Assembly: GCF_040958095.1 (NCBI RefSeq)
Contig: NC_091198.1
Span: forward strand, 37,072,539-37,136,538
Length of the DNA: 64,000 nucleotides
Source of the DNA: Procambarus clarkii
Taxonomy: Eukaryota > Arthropoda > Malacostraca > Decapoda > Cambaridae
Reading direction: 5' to 3'
In this document: positions 10,820-24,460 of the stretch, one piece after another
Position numbering within the stretch: position 1 is the first letter of the stretch
How the letters are laid out: every line of letters starts with the position of its first letter
Translations under genes and position numbers: made by a program
The notes under the pieces: model-generated
The model's database searches: none
Told to the model about the DNA's origin: nothing
Seen by the model: the letters and a program-made list of their open reading frames with translations, nothing else

Positions 10820-12141
10820 AACATCCGATGGATTGGAACGTCGACCACAATACGGAAGGCGTCGAGAAGTTCCTAAACTGGGTGAAGGAAATGGGAGGCT
10901 GCTTCGTACAGGTGCTAACGGCAGCTACCACGGAGGAGGGGCGCCAAGTCCTGGTGATTAAAGTCACAGTCTCCGATGAACCCAAGACAAAGATCTGGAT
11001 CGAAACTGGTAAGAGAGAGGAGCTTGTTCGTCCTGAATAGCCAATAGAGTTAGCAATAATAATTGTAATTGTGTATATAACATTATAACAATATATGTAT
11101 ATAACAATATGAAATAATAGCTATTTTTTCCCAATCTCTATCCCGTTGTTTCAGGTATCCATGCTCGTGAATGGATCTCTCCTGCCGTCTCTATGTATAT
11201 CCTGAACCTGCTGATTACAGACGAGTCTTGGCGAGACCTGCTGAAGAGGACGGAGTGGTACATCGTGCCTGTCGTCAACCCGGACGGCTACCATTACACC
11301 TTCACCTCCGAGAGTGCCAGGTCAGTCAACAGTGTACATGATATGCAACACCGTGCAGTGTTCATGCCACACCACCTCGCACAGTGAACACGTCATAGAA
11401 GACCCCCTGCAGTTTTACAATACACTGCACATTATTGCCCAGAAGCGTGTGTATCCCAAGTCGTGACTAGTAATGAGATAATATATATAGCAGTTTATAA
11501 TGGGAAATAATACCAACCTCACGGTTAGTTTCTAAAAAAAATTTCATTGTCATGATTCTAACATTATGGTTTACTCTAGGCTGTGGAGAAAGAATCGCCA
11601 GACCCTCCTTGATAGAGGGTGCAAAGGCGTGAGCCTGATCCGTGACTTGGACTTGGAATGGAGCTTTAGCACTACATTCGACCGTGTAGCGAGACTTACA
11701 AAGGCGTCACACCCTTCACTGAACCAGAAACCCAAGGTCTCCAAGCAATCATGGAAACAGTGGGTGGCATTGACCTGTTCATAGCTTTCCGAGGCTATGG
11801 CCAGTGTATCGTTTATCCTGTGTTGCGGAATGACATTCCTCCAGCAAACATCCATGAACACGAAGTTCTGGCTATGGTATTTGCTCATGCCATGAGCTAT
11901 ACGTCTCGTGGACACATGAAATATGAGATGGGCGAATAAGGACCACTGTACGGTCTAACCTCTGAAGACTTGGCACCCGAGGCACACAATTGGTTCATAT
12001 ATACCATTGATCTCCCTTATAAAGGGAGATATGGACTTCTTCATTCAGAGACTAACATTAGCAGCACTCTGGGAGACCACTGCCGGTATCATGTGCATGG
12101 TCCGTCATATTACTAACACGGGTCACTGTACCAATCCTTAG
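10820..12141 (+). pseudogene. Carboxypeptidase array unit 4
   Basis: Exons: A 10820-11008, B 11155-11320, C 11580-12141. This is the common form of the unit. Exons A and B are open and splice in phase. Exon C carries the GC insertion, TAA and distal frameshift. Confidence 0.85.
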
Positions 12142-12221
12142 TAGCCGCCATATGTATAGTTGGTACATATGGCATATGGTAGGTTTACAGTTTTTATATT
12201 ATAACCCAACGAATCCCACAG

Positions 12222-13543
12222 AACATCCGATGGATTGGAACGTCGACCACAATACGGAAGGCGTCGAGAAGTTCCTAAACTGGGTGAAGGAAATGGGAGG
12301 CTGCTTCGTACAGGTGCTAACGGCAGCTACCACGGAGGAGGGGCGCCAAGTCCTGGTGATTAAAGTCACAGTCTCCGATGAACCCAAGACAAAGATCTGG
12401 ATCGAAACTGGTAAGAGAGAGGAGCTTGTTCGTCCTGAATAGCCAATAGAGTTAGCAATAATAATTGTAATTGTGTATATAACATTATAACAATATATGT
12501 ATATAACAATATGAAATAATAGCTATTTTTTCCCAATCTCTATCCCGTTGTTTCAGGTATCCATGCTCGTGAATGGATCTCTCCTGCCGTCTCTATGTAT
12601 ATCCTGAACCTGCTGATTACAGACGAGTCTTGGCGAGACCTGCTGAAGAGGACGGAGTGGTACATCGTGCCTGTCGTCAACCCGGACGGCTACCATTACA
12701 CCTTCACCTCCGAGAGTGCCAGGTCAGTCAACAGTGTACATGATATGCAACACCGTGCAGTGTTCATGCCACACCACCTCGCACAGTGAACACGTCATAG
12801 AAGACCCCCTGCAGTTTTACAATACACTGCACATTATTGCCCAGAAGCGTGTGTATCCCAAGTCGTGACTAGTAATGAGATAATATATATAGCAGTTTAT
12901 AATGGGAAATAATACCAACCTCACGGTTAGTTTCTAAAAAAAATTTCATTGTCATGATTCTAACATTATGGTTTACTCTAGGCTGTGGAGAAAGAATCGC
13001 CAGACCCTCCTTGATAGAGGGTGCAAAGGCGTGAGCCTGATCCGTGACTTGGACTTGGAATGGAGCTTTAGCACTACATTCGACCGTGTAGCGAGACTTA
13101 CAAAGGCGTCACACCCTTCACTGAACCAGAAACCCAAGGTCTCCAAGCAATCATGGAAACAGTGGGTGGCATTGACCTGTTCATAGCTTTCCGAGGCTAT
13201 GGCCAGTGTATCGTTTATCCTGTGTTGCGGAATGACATTCCTCCAGCAAACATCCATGAACACGAAGTTCTGGCTATGGTATTTGCTCATGCCATGAGCT
13301 ATACGTCTCGTGGACACATGAAATATGAGATGGGCGAATAAGGACCACTGTACGGTCTAACCTCTGAAGACTTGGCACCCGAGGCACACAATTGGTTCAT
13401 ATATACCATTGATCTCCCTTATAAAGGGAGATATGGACTTCTTCATTCAGAGACTAACATTAGCAGCACTCTGGGAGACCACTGCCGGTATCATGTGCAT
13501 GGTCCGTCATATTACTAACACGGGTCACTGTACCAATCCTTAG
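12222..13543 (+). pseudogene. Carboxypeptidase array unit 5
   Basis: Exons: A 12222-12410, B 12557-12722, C 12982-13543. Indistinguishable from unit 4 in the segments I compared. Confidence 0.85.
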
Positions 13544-13623
13544 TAGCCGCCATATGTATAGTTGGTACATATGGCATATGGTAGGTTTACAGTTTTTATA
13601 TTATAACCCAACGAATCCCACAG

Positions 13624-14941
13624 AACATCCGATGGATTGGAACGTCGACCACAATACGGAAGGCGTCGAGAAGTTCCTAAACTGGGTGAAGGAAATGGGA
13701 GGCTGCTTCGTACAGGTGCTAACGGCAGCTACCACGGAGGAGGGGCGCCAAGTCCTGGTGATTAAAGTCACAGTCTCCGATGAACCCAAGACAAAGATCT
13801 GGATCGAAACTGGTAAGAGAGAGGAGCTTGTTCGTCCTGAATAGCCAATAGAGTTAGCAATAATAATTGTAATTGTGTATATAACATTATAACAATATAT
13901 GTATATAACAATATGAAATAATAGCTATTTTTTCCCAATCTCTATCCCGTTGTTTCAGGTATCCATGCTCGTGAATGGATCTCTCCTGCCGTCTCTATGT
14001 ATATCCTGAACCTGCTGATTACAGACGAGTCTTGGCGAGACCTGCTGAAGAGGACGGAGTGGTACATCGTGCCTGTCGTCAACCCGGACGGCTACCATTA
14101 CACCTTCACCTCCGAGAGTGCCAGGTCAGTCAACAGTGTACATGATATGCAACACCGTGCAGTGTTCATGCCACACCACCTCGCACAGTGAACACGTCAT
14201 AGAAGACCCCCTGCAGTTTTACAATACACTGCACATTATTGCCCAGAAGCGTGTGTATCGTCGTGACTAGTAATGAGATAATATATATAGCAGTTTATAA
14301 TGGGAAATAATACCAACCTCACGGTTAGTTTCTAAAAAAAATTTCATTGTCATGATTCTAACATTATGGTTTACTCTAGGCTGTGGAGAAAGAATCGCCA
14401 GACCCTCCTTGATAGAGGGTGCAAAGGCGTGAGCCTGATCCGTGACTTGGACTTGGAATGGAGCTTTAGCACTACATTCGACCGTGTAGCGAGACTTACA
14501 AAGGCGTCACACCCTTCACTGAACCAGAAACCCAAGGTCTCCAAGCAATCATGGAAACAGTGGGTGGCATTGACCTGTTCATAGCTTTCCGAGGCTATGG
14601 CCAGTGTATCGTTTATCCTGTGTTGCGGAATGACATTCCTCCAGCAAACATCCATGAACACGAAGTTCTGGCTATGGTATTTGCTCATGCCATGAGCTAT
14701 ACGTCTCGTGGACACATGAAATATGAGATGGGCGAATAAGGACCACTGTACGGTCTAACCTCTGAAGACTTGGCACCCGAGGCACACAATTGGTTCATAT
14801 ATACCATTGATCTCCCTTATAAAGGGAGATATGGACTTCTTCATTCAGAGACTAACATTAGCAGCACTCTGGGAGACCACTGCCGGTATCATGTGCATGG
14901 TCCGTCATATTACTAACACGGGTCACTGTACCAATCCTTAG
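13624..14941 (+). pseudogene. Carboxypeptidase array unit 6
   Basis: Exons: A 13624-13812, B 13959-14124, C 14380-14941. Intron 2 has the short variant (gtgtatcgtcgtgactag), shared with unit 10, in place of 'cccaagtcgtg'. Confidence 0.85.
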
Positions 14942-15021
14942 TAGCCGCCATATGTATAGTTGGTACATATGGCATATGGTAGGTTTACAGTTTTTATATT
15001 ATAACCCAACGAATCCCACAG

Positions 15022-16336
15022 AACATCCGATGGATTGGAACGTCGACCACAATACGGAAGGCGTCGAGAAGTTCCTAAACTGGGTGAAGGAAATGGGAGG
15101 CTGCTTCGTACAGGTGCTAACGGCAGCTACCACGGAGGAGGGGCGCCAAGTCCTGGTGATTAAAGTCACAGTCTCCGATGAACCCAAGACAAAGATCTGG
15201 ATCGAAACTGGTAAGAGAGAGGAGCTTGTTCGTCCTGAATAGCCAATAGAGTTAGCAATAATAATTGTAATTGTGTATATAACATTATAACAATATATGT
15301 ATATAACAATATGAAATAATAGCTATTTTTTCCCAATCTCTATCCCGTTGTTTCAGGTATCCATGCTCGTGAATGGATCTCTCCTGCCGTCTCTATGTAT
15401 ATCCTGAACCTGCTGATTACAGACGAGTCTTGGCGAGACCTGCTGAAGAGGACGGAGTGGTACATCGTGCCTGTCGTCAACCCGGACGGCTACCATTACA
15501 CCTTCACCTCCGAGAGTGCCAGGTCAGTCAACAGTGTACATGATATGCAACACCGTGCAGTGTTCATGCCACACCACCTCGCACAGTGAACACGTCATAG
15601 AAGACCCCCTGCAGTTTTACAATACACTGCACATTATTGCCCAGAAGCGTGTGTATCGTGACTAGTAATGAGATAATATATATAGCAGTTTATAATGGGA
15701 AATAATACCAACCTCACGGTTAGTTTCTAAAAAAAATTTCATTGTCATGATTCTAACATTATGGTTTAATCTAGGCTGTGGAGAAAGAATCGCCAGACCC
15801 TCCTTGATAGAGGGTGCAAAGGCGTGAGCCTGATCCGTGACTTGGACTTGGAATGGAGCTTTAGCACTACATTCGACCGTGTAGCGAGACTTACAAAGGC
15901 GTCACACCCTTCACTGAACCAGAAACCCAAGGTCTCCAAGCAATCATGGAAACAGTGGGTGGCATTGACCTGTTCATAGCTTTCCGAGGCTATGGCCAGT
16001 GTATCGTTTATCCTGTGTTGCGGAATGACATTCCTCCAGCAAACATCCATGAACACGAAGTTCTGGCTATGGTATTTGCTCATGCCATGAGCTATACGTC
16101 TCGTGGACACATGAAATATGAGATGGGCGAATAAGGACCACTGTACGGTCTAACCTCTGAAGACTTGGCACCCGAGGCACACAATTGGTTCATATATACC
16201 ATTGATCTCCCTTATAAAGGGAGATATGGACTTCTTCATTCAGAGACTAACATTAGCAGCACTCTGGGAGACCACTGCCGGTATCATGTGCATGGTCCGT
16301 CATATTACTAACACGGGTCACTGTACCAATCCTTAG
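15022..16336 (+). pseudogene. Carboxypeptidase array unit 7
   Basis: Exons: A 15022-15210, B 15357-15522, C 15775-16336. Intron 2 has the shortest variant (gtgtatcgtgactag). The base before the exon C acceptor pyrimidines is changed (ggtttaatctag instead of ggtttactctag), which could weaken the splice site. Confidence 0.85.
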
Positions 16337-16416
16337 TAGCCGCCATATGTATAGTTGGTACATATGGCATATGGTAGGTTTACAGTTTTTATATTATAAC
16401 CCAACGAATCCCACAG

Positions 16417-17737
16417 AACATCCGATGGATTGGAACGTCGACCACAATACGGAAGGCGTCGAGAAGTTCCTAAACTGGGTGAAGGAAATGGGAGGCTGCT
16501 TCGTACAGGTGCTAACGGCAGCTACCACGGAGGAGGGGCGCCAAGTCCTGGTGATTAAAGTCACAGTCTCCGATGAACCCAAGACAAAGATCTGGATCGA
16601 AACTGGTAAGAGAGAGGAGCTTGTTCGTCCTGAATAGCCAATAGAGTTAGCAATAATAATTGTAATTGTGTATATAACATTATAACAATATATGTATATA
16701 ACAATATGAAATAATAGCTATTTTTTCCCAATCTCTATCCCGTTGTTTCAGGTATCCATGCTCGTGAATGGATCTCTCCTGCCGTCTCTATGTATATCCT
16801 GAACCTGCTGATTACAGACGAGTCTTGGCGAGACCTGCTGAAGAGGACGGAGTGGTACATCGTGCCTGTCGTCAACCCGGACGGCTACCATTACACCTTC
16901 ACCTCCGAGAGTGCCAGGTCAGTCAACAGTGTACATGATATGCAACACCGTGCAGTGTTCATGCCACACACCTCGCACAGTGAACACGTCATAGAAGACC
17001 CCCTGCAGTTTTACAATACACTGCACATTATTGCCCAGAAGCGTGTGTATCCCAAGTCGTGACTAGTAATGAGATAATATATATAGCAGTTTATAATGGG
17101 AAATAATACCAACCTCACGGTTAGTTTCTAAAAAAAATTTCATTGTCATGATTCTAACATTATGGTTTACTCTAGGCTGTGGAGAAAGAATCGCCAGACC
17201 CTCCTTGATAGAGGGTGCAAAGGCGTGAGCCTGATCCGTGACTTGGACTTGGAATGGAGCTTTAGCACTACATTCGACCGTGTAGCGAGACTTACAAAGG
17301 CGTCACACCCTTCACTGAACCAGAAACCCAAGGTCTCCAAGCAATCATGGAAACAGTGGGTGGCATTGACCTGTTCATAGCTTTCCGAGGCTATGGCCAG
17401 TGTATCGTTTATCCTGTGTTGCGGAATGACATTCCTCCAGCAAACATCCATGAACACGAAGTTCTGGCTATGGTATTTGCTCATGCCATGAGCTATACGT
17501 CTCGTGGACACATGAAATATGAGATGGGCGAATAAGGACCACTGTACGGTCTAACCTCTGAAGACTTGGCACCCGAGGCACACAATTGGTTCATATATAC
17601 CATTGATCTCCCTTATAAAGGGAGATATGGACTTCTTCATTCAGAGACTAACATTAGCAGCACTCTGGGAGACCACTGCCGGTATCATGTGCATGGTCCG
17701 TCATATTACTAACACGGGTCACTGTACCAATCCTTAG
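16417..17737 (+). pseudogene. Carboxypeptidase array unit 8
   Basis: Exons: A 16417-16605, B 16752-16917, C 17176-17737. A one-base deletion in intron 2 (ccacacacctcg) distinguishes it. The coding lesions are the shared ones. Confidence 0.85.
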
Positions 17738-17817
17738 TAGCCGCCATATGTATAGTTGGTACATATGGCATATGGTAGGTTTACAGTTTTTATATTATAA
17801 CCCAACGAATCCCACAG

Positions 17818-19140
17818 AACATCCGATGGATTGGAACGTCGACCACAATACGGAAGGCGTCGAGAAGTTCCTAAACTGGGTGAAGGAAATGGGAGGCTGC
17901 TTCGTACAGGTGCTAACGGCAGCCACCACGGAGGAGGGGCGCCAAGTCCTGGTGATTAAAGTCACAGTCTCCGATGAACCCAAGACAAAGATCTGGATCG
18001 AAACTGGTAAGAGAGAGGAGCTTGTTCGTCCTGAATAGCCAATAGAGTTAGCAATAATAATTGTAATTGTGTATATAACATTATAACAATATATGTATAT
18101 AACAATATGAAATAATAGCTATTTTTTTCCCAATCTCTATCCCGTTGTTTCAGGTATCCATGCTCGTGAATGGATCTCTCCTGCCGTCTCTATGTATATC
18201 CTGAACCTGCTGATTACAGACGAGTCTTGGCGAGACCTGCTGAAGAGGACGGAGTGGTACATCGTGCCTGTCGTCAACCCGGACGGCTACCATTACACCT
18301 TCACCTCCGAGAGTGCCAGGTCAGTCAACAGTGTACATGATATGCAACACCGTGCAGTGTTCATGCCACACCACCTCGCACAGTGAACACGTCATAGAAG
18401 ACCCCCTGCAGTTTTACAATACACTGCACATTATTGCCCAGAAGCGTGTGTATCCCAAGTCGTGACTAGTAATGAGATAATATATATAGCAGTTTATAAT
18501 GGGAAATAATACCAACCTCACGGTTAGTTTCTAAAAAAAATTTCATTGTCATGATTCTAACATTATGGTTTACTCTAGGCTGTGGAGAAAGAATCGCCAG
18601 ACCCTCCTTGATAGAGGGTGCAAAGGCGTGAGCCTGATCCGTGACTTGGACTTGGAATGGAGCTTTAGCACTACATTCGACCGTGTAGCGAGACTTACAA
18701 AGGCGTCACACCCTTCACTGAACCAGAAACCCAAGGTCTCCAAGCAATCATGGAAACAGTGGGTGGCATTGACCTGTTCATAGCTTTCCGAGGCTATGGC
18801 CAGTGTATCGTTTATCCTGTGTTGCGGAATGACATTCCTCCAGCAAACATCCATGAACACGAAGTTCTGGCTATGGTATTTGCTCATGCCATGAGCTATA
18901 CGTCTCGTGGACACATGAAATATGAGATGGGCGAATAAGGACCACTGTACGGTCTAACCTCTGAAGACTTGGCACCCGAGGCACACAATTGGTTCATATA
19001 TACCATTGATCTCCCTTATAAAGGGAGATATGGACTTCTTCATTCAGAGACTAACATTAGCAGCACTCTGGGAGACCACTGCCGGTATCATGTGCATGGT
19101 CCGTCATATTACTAACACGGGTCACTGTACCAATCCTTAG
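17818..19140 (+). pseudogene. Carboxypeptidase array unit 9
   Basis: Exons: A 17818-18006, B 18154-18319, C 18579-19140. A silent T-to-C change in exon A (gcagccacc) and one extra T in the intron 1 pyrimidine tract mark this unit. Confidence 0.85.
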
Positions 19141-19220
19141 TAGCCGCCATATGTATAGTTGGTACATATGGCATATGGTAGGTTTACAGTTTTTATATTA
19201 TAACCCAACGAATCCCACAG

Positions 19221-20537
19221 AACATCCGATGGATTGGAACGTCGACCACAATACGGAAGGCGTCGAGAAGTTCCTAAACTGGGTGAAGGAAATGGGAGGC
19301 TGCTTCGTACAGGTGCTAACGGCAGCTACCACGGAGGAGGGGCGCCAAGTCCTGGTGATTAAAGTCACAGTCTCCGATGAACCCAAGACAAAGATCTGGA
19401 TCGAAACTGGTAAGAGAGAGGAGCTTGTTCGTCCTGAATAGCCAATAGAGTTAGCAATAATAATTGTAATTGTGTATATAACATTATAACAATATATGTA
19501 TATAACAATATGAAATAATAGCTATTTTTTCCCAATCTCTATCCCGTTGTTTCAGGTATCCATGCTCGTGAATGGATCTCTCCTGCCGTCTCTATGTATA
19601 TCCTGAACCTGCTGATTACAGACGAGTCTTGGCGAGACCTGCTGAAGAGGACGGAGTGGTACATCGTGCCTGTCGTCAACCCGGACGGCTACCATTACAC
19701 CTTCACCTCCGAGAGTGCCAGGTCAGTCAACAGTGTACATGATATGCAACACCGTGCAGTGTTCATGCCACACCACCTCGCACAGTGAACACGTCATAGA
19801 AGACCCCTGCAGTTTTACAATACACTGCACATTATTGCCCAGAAGCGTGTGTATCGTCGTGACTAGTAATGAGATAATATATATAGCAGTTTATAATGGG
19901 AAATAATACCAACCTCACGGTTAGTTTCTAAAAAAAATTTCATTGTCATGATTCTAACATTATGGTTTACTCTAGGCTGTGGAGAAAGAATCGCCAGACC
20001 CTCCTTGATAGAGGGTGCAAAGGCGTGAGCCTGATCCGTGACTTGGACTTGGAATGGAGCTTTAGCACTACATTCGACCGTGTAGCGAGACTTACAAAGG
20101 CGTCACACCCTTCACTGAACCAGAAACCCAAGGTCTCCAAGCAATCATGGAAACAGTGGGTGGCATTGACCTGTTCATAGCTTTCCGAGGCTATGGCCAG
20201 TGTATCGTTTATCCTGTGTTGCGGAATGACATTCCTCCAGCAAACATCCATGAACACGAAGTTCTGGCTATGGTATTTGCTCATGCCATGAGCTATACGT
20301 CTCGTGGACACATGAAATATGAGATGGGCGAATAAGGACCACTGTACGGTCTAACCTCTGAAGACTTGGCACCCGAGGCACACAATTGGTTCATATATAC
20401 CATTGATCTCCCTTATAAAGGGAGATATGGACTTCTTCATTCAGAGACTAACATTAGCAGCACTCTGGGAGACCACTGCCGGTATCATGTGCATGGTCCG
20501 TCATATTACTAACACGGGTCACTGTACCAATCCTTAG
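19221..20537 (+). pseudogene. Carboxypeptidase array unit 10
   Basis: Exons: A 19221-19409, B 19556-19721, C 19976-20537. Intron 2 has the same short variant as unit 6 plus a one-base deletion in the 'gaccccctgc' run. Confidence 0.85.
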
Positions 20538-20617
20538 TAGCCGCCATATGTATAGTTGGTACATATGGCATATGGTAGGTTTACAGTTTTTATATTATAA
20601 CCCAACGAATCCCACAG

Positions 20618-21937
20618 AACATCCGATGGATTGGAACGTCGACCACAATACGGAAGGCGTCGAGAAGTTCCTAAACTGGGTGAAGGAAATGGGAGGCTGC
20701 TTCGTACAGGTGCTAACGGCAGCTACCACGGAGGGGGCGCCAAGTCCTGGTGATTAAAGTCACAGTCTCCGATGAACCCAAGACAAAGATCTGGATCGAA
20801 ACTGGTAAGAGAGAGGAGCTTGTTCGTCCTGAATAGCCAATAGAGTTAGCAATAATAATTGTAATTGTGTATATAACAATTATTTTAACAATATATGTAT
20901 ATAACAATATGAAATAATAGCTATTTTTCCCAATCTCTATCCCGTTGTTTCAGGTATCCATGCTCGTGAATGGATCTCTCCTGCCGTCTCTATGTATATC
21001 CTGAACCTGCTGATTACAGACGAGTCTTGGCGAGACCTGCTGAAGAGGACGGAGTGGTACATCGTGCCTGTCGTCAACCCGGACGGCTACCATTACACCT
21101 TCACCTCCGAGAGTGCCAGGTCAGTCAACAGTGTACATGATATGCAACACCGTGCAGTGTTCATGCCACACCACCTCGCACAGTGAACACGTCATAGAAG
21201 ACCCCCTGCAGTTTTACAATACACTGCACATTATTGCCCAGAAGCGTGTGTATCCCAAGTCGTGACTAGTAATGAGATAATATATATAGCAGTTTATAAT
21301 GGGAAATAATACCAACCTCACGGTTAGTTTCTAAAAAAAATTTCATTGTCATGATTCTAACATTATGGTTTACTCTAGGCTGTGGAGAAAGAATCGCCAG
21401 ACCCTCCTTGATAGAGGGTGCAAAGGCGTGAGCCTGATCCGTGACTTGGACTTGGAATGGAGCTTCACTACATTCGACCGTGTAGCGAGACTTACAAAGG
21501 CGTCACACCCTTCACTGAACCAGAAACCCAAGGTCTCCAAGCAATCATGGAAACAGTGGGTGGCATTGACCTGTTCATAGCTTTCCGAGGCTATGGCCAG
21601 TGTATCGTTTATCCTGTGTTGCGGAATGACATTCCTCCAGCAAACATCCATGAACACGAAGTTCTGGCTATGGTATTTGCTCATGCCATGAGCTATACGT
21701 CTCGTGGACACATGAAATATGAGATGGGCGAATAAGGACCACTGTACGGTCTAACCTCTGAAGACTTGGCACCCGAGGCACACAATTGGTTCATATATAC
21801 CATTGATCTCCCTTATAAAGGGAGATATGGACTTCTTCATTCAGAGACTAACATTAGCAGCACTCTGGGAGACCACTGCCGGTATCATGTGCATGGTCCG
21901 TCATATTACTAACACGGGTCACTGTACCAATCCTTAG
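20618..21937 (+). pseudogene. Carboxypeptidase array unit 11
   Basis: Exons: A 20618-20804, B 20954-21119, C 21379-21937. Exon A has lost two bases in the 'ggaggagggg' run (frameshift). Exon C has an in-frame three-base deletion removing one Ser (EWSFTTF). Intron 1 carries the 'aacaattattt' variant shared with unit 12. Confidence 0.85.
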
Positions 21938-22017
21938 TAGCCGCCATATGTATAGTTGGTACATATGGCATATGGTAGGTTTACAGTTTTTATATTATAA
22001 CCCAACGAATCCCACAG

Positions 22018-23339
22018 AACATCCGATGGATTGGAACGTCGACCACAATACGGAAGGCGTCGAGAAGTTCCTAAACTGGGTGAAGGAAATGGGAGGCTGC
22101 TTCGTGCAGGTGCTAACGGCAGCCCACGGAGGAGGGGCGCCAAGTCCTGGTGATTAAAGTCACAGTCTCCGATGAACCCAAGACAAAGATCTGGATCGAA
22201 ACTGGTAAGAGAGAGGAGCTTGTTCGTCCTGAATAGCCAATAGAGTTAGCAATAATAATTGTAATTGTGTATATAACAATTATTATAACAATATATGTAT
22301 ATAACAATATGAAATAATAGCTATTTTTTCCCAATCTCTATCCCGTTGTTTCAGGTATCCATGCTCGTGAATGGATCTCTCCTGCCGTCTCTATGTATAT
22401 CCTGAACCTGCTGATTACAGACGAGTCTTGGCGAGACCTGCTGAAGAGGACGGAGTGGTACATCGTGCCTGTCGTCAACCCGGACGGCTACATTACACCT
22501 TCACCTCCGAGAGTGCCAGGTCAGTCAACAGTGTACATGATATGCAACACCGTGCAGTGTTCATGCCACACCACCTCGCACAGTGAACACGTCATAGAAG
22601 ACCCCCTGCAGTTTTACAATACACTGCACATTATTGCCCAGAAGCGTGTGTATCCCAAGTCGTGACTAGTAATGAGATAATATATTAGCAGTTTATAATG
22701 GGAAATAATACCAACCTCACGGTTAGTTTCTAAAAAAAATTTCATTGTCATGATTCTAACATTATGGTTTACTCTAGGCTGTGGAGAAAGAATCGCCAGA
22801 CCCTCCTTGATAGAGGGTGCAAAGGCGTGAGCCTGATCCGTGACTTGGACTTGGAATGGAGCTTTAGCACTACATTCGACCGTGTAGCGAGACTTACAAA
22901 GGCGTCACACCCTTCACTGAACCAGAAACCCAAGGTCTCCAAGCAATCATGGAAACAGTGGGTGGCATTGACCTGTTCATAGCTTTCCGAGGCTATGGCC
23001 AGTGTATCGTTTATCCTGTGTTGCGGAATGACATTCCTCCAGCAAACATCCATGAACACGAAGTTCTGGCTATGGTATTTGCTCATGCCATGAGCTATAC
23101 GTCTCGTGGACACATGAAATATGAGATGGGCGAATAAGGACCACTGTACGGTCTAACCTCTGAAGACTTGGCACCCGAGGCACACAATTGGTTCATATAT
23201 ACCATTGATCTCCCTTATAAAGGGAGATATGGACTTCTTCATTCAGAGACTAACATTAGCAGCACTCTGGGAGACCACTGCCGGTATCATGTGCATGGTC
23301 CGTCATATTACTAACACGGGTCACTGTACCAATCCTTAG
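22018..23339 (+). pseudogene. Carboxypeptidase array unit 12
   Basis: Exons: A 22018-22204, B 22355-22519, C 22778-23339. Exon A has a two-base deletion (gcagcccacgg). Exon B has lost one base right after NPDGY, shifting the frame before the exon junction. It shares the unit 11 form of intron 1. This is the most damaged unit. Confidence 0.85.
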
Positions 23340-23419
23340 TAGCCGCCATATGTATAGTTGGTACATATGGCATATGGTAGGTTTACAGTTTTTATATTAT
23401 AACCCAACGAATCCCACAG

Positions 23420-23500
23420 AACATCCGATGGATTGGAACGTCGACCACAATACGGAAGGCGTCGAGAAGTTCCTAAACTGGGTGAAGGAAATGGGAGGCT
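23420..23500 (+). pseudogene. Carboxypeptidase array unit 13, exon A start only
   Basis: The first 81 bases of exon A (HPMDWNVDHNTEGVEKF onwards), cut by the gap. The array therefore continues into, or was broken at, the missing sequence. Confidence 0.85.
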
Positions 23501-24000
23501 NNNNNNNNNNNNNNNNNNNNNNNNNNNNNNNNNNNNNNNNNNNNNNNNNNNNNNNNNNNNNNNNNNNNNNNNNNNNNNNNNNNNNNNNNNNNNNNNNNNN
23601 NNNNNNNNNNNNNNNNNNNNNNNNNNNNNNNNNNNNNNNNNNNNNNNNNNNNNNNNNNNNNNNNNNNNNNNNNNNNNNNNNNNNNNNNNNNNNNNNNNNN
23701 NNNNNNNNNNNNNNNNNNNNNNNNNNNNNNNNNNNNNNNNNNNNNNNNNNNNNNNNNNNNNNNNNNNNNNNNNNNNNNNNNNNNNNNNNNNNNNNNNNNN
23801 NNNNNNNNNNNNNNNNNNNNNNNNNNNNNNNNNNNNNNNNNNNNNNNNNNNNNNNNNNNNNNNNNNNNNNNNNNNNNNNNNNNNNNNNNNNNNNNNNNNN
23901 NNNNNNNNNNNNNNNNNNNNNNNNNNNNNNNNNNNNNNNNNNNNNNNNNNNNNNNNNNNNNNNNNNNNNNNNNNNNNNNNNNNNNNNNNNNNNNNNNNNN
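23501..24000. other. Assembly gap, exactly 500 N
   Basis: Second fixed-size gap. It closes off the carboxypeptidase contig. Confidence 0.99.
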
Positions 24001-24029
24001 CTGAGAAGTGCGTTCTGGCTATTAGGTAC

Positions 24030-24031
<2 letters not shown>

Positions 24032-24113
<82 letters not shown>

Positions 24114-24151
24114 GTGTAATATATAAGAATGTAGTGTAATAGTATATATAT

Positions 24152-24189
<38 letters not shown>

Positions 24190-24460
24190 TATATTTATAT
24201 ATAAATAATATATTTATATATAAATAATATATTTATATATAAATAATATATTTATATATAAATAATATATTTATATATAAATAATATATTTATATATAAA
24301 TAATATATTTAATATAAATAATATATTTATATATAAATAATATATTTATAAATAATATATATATAAATAATATATATATATATAAATAATATATATATAT
24401 AAATAATATATATATATAAATAATATATATATATATAAATAATATATATATGATAACCAT
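24032..24460. repeat. (TA)n and TATATAAATAA satellite-like repeat
   Basis: TA units, the short landmark 'agtgtaatatataagaat' near 24112, then about 20 degenerate 'taaataatatatttata' units. It matches 5965-6295 in order and orientation. Confidence 0.85.

Larger units (their letters stand above)
6796..23500 (+). repeat. Tandem array of ~12 units of 1.40 kb, each a three-exon carboxypeptidase
   Basis: Head-to-tail units start at exon B positions 6960, 8359, 9761, 11155, 12557, 13959, 15357, 16752, 18154, 19556, 20954 and 22355 (period 1394-1402). Units differ by a handful of indels and single substitutions. Each has exon A (~189 bases), intron 1 (~147, GT..TTTCAG), exon B (166), intron 2 (~255-259, GT..TCTAG), exon C (562) and 80 bases before the next exon A. 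No signal- or activation-peptide exon is present in any unit. The contig begins and ends inside exon A, so it has no unique flank. Confidence 0.95.

Noticed and set aside
24001..24035. Extra carboxypeptidase exon piece right of the second gap
   Set aside because: 'gttctggctat' matches exon C over only 11 bases and the flanking bases do not align; too short to claim.
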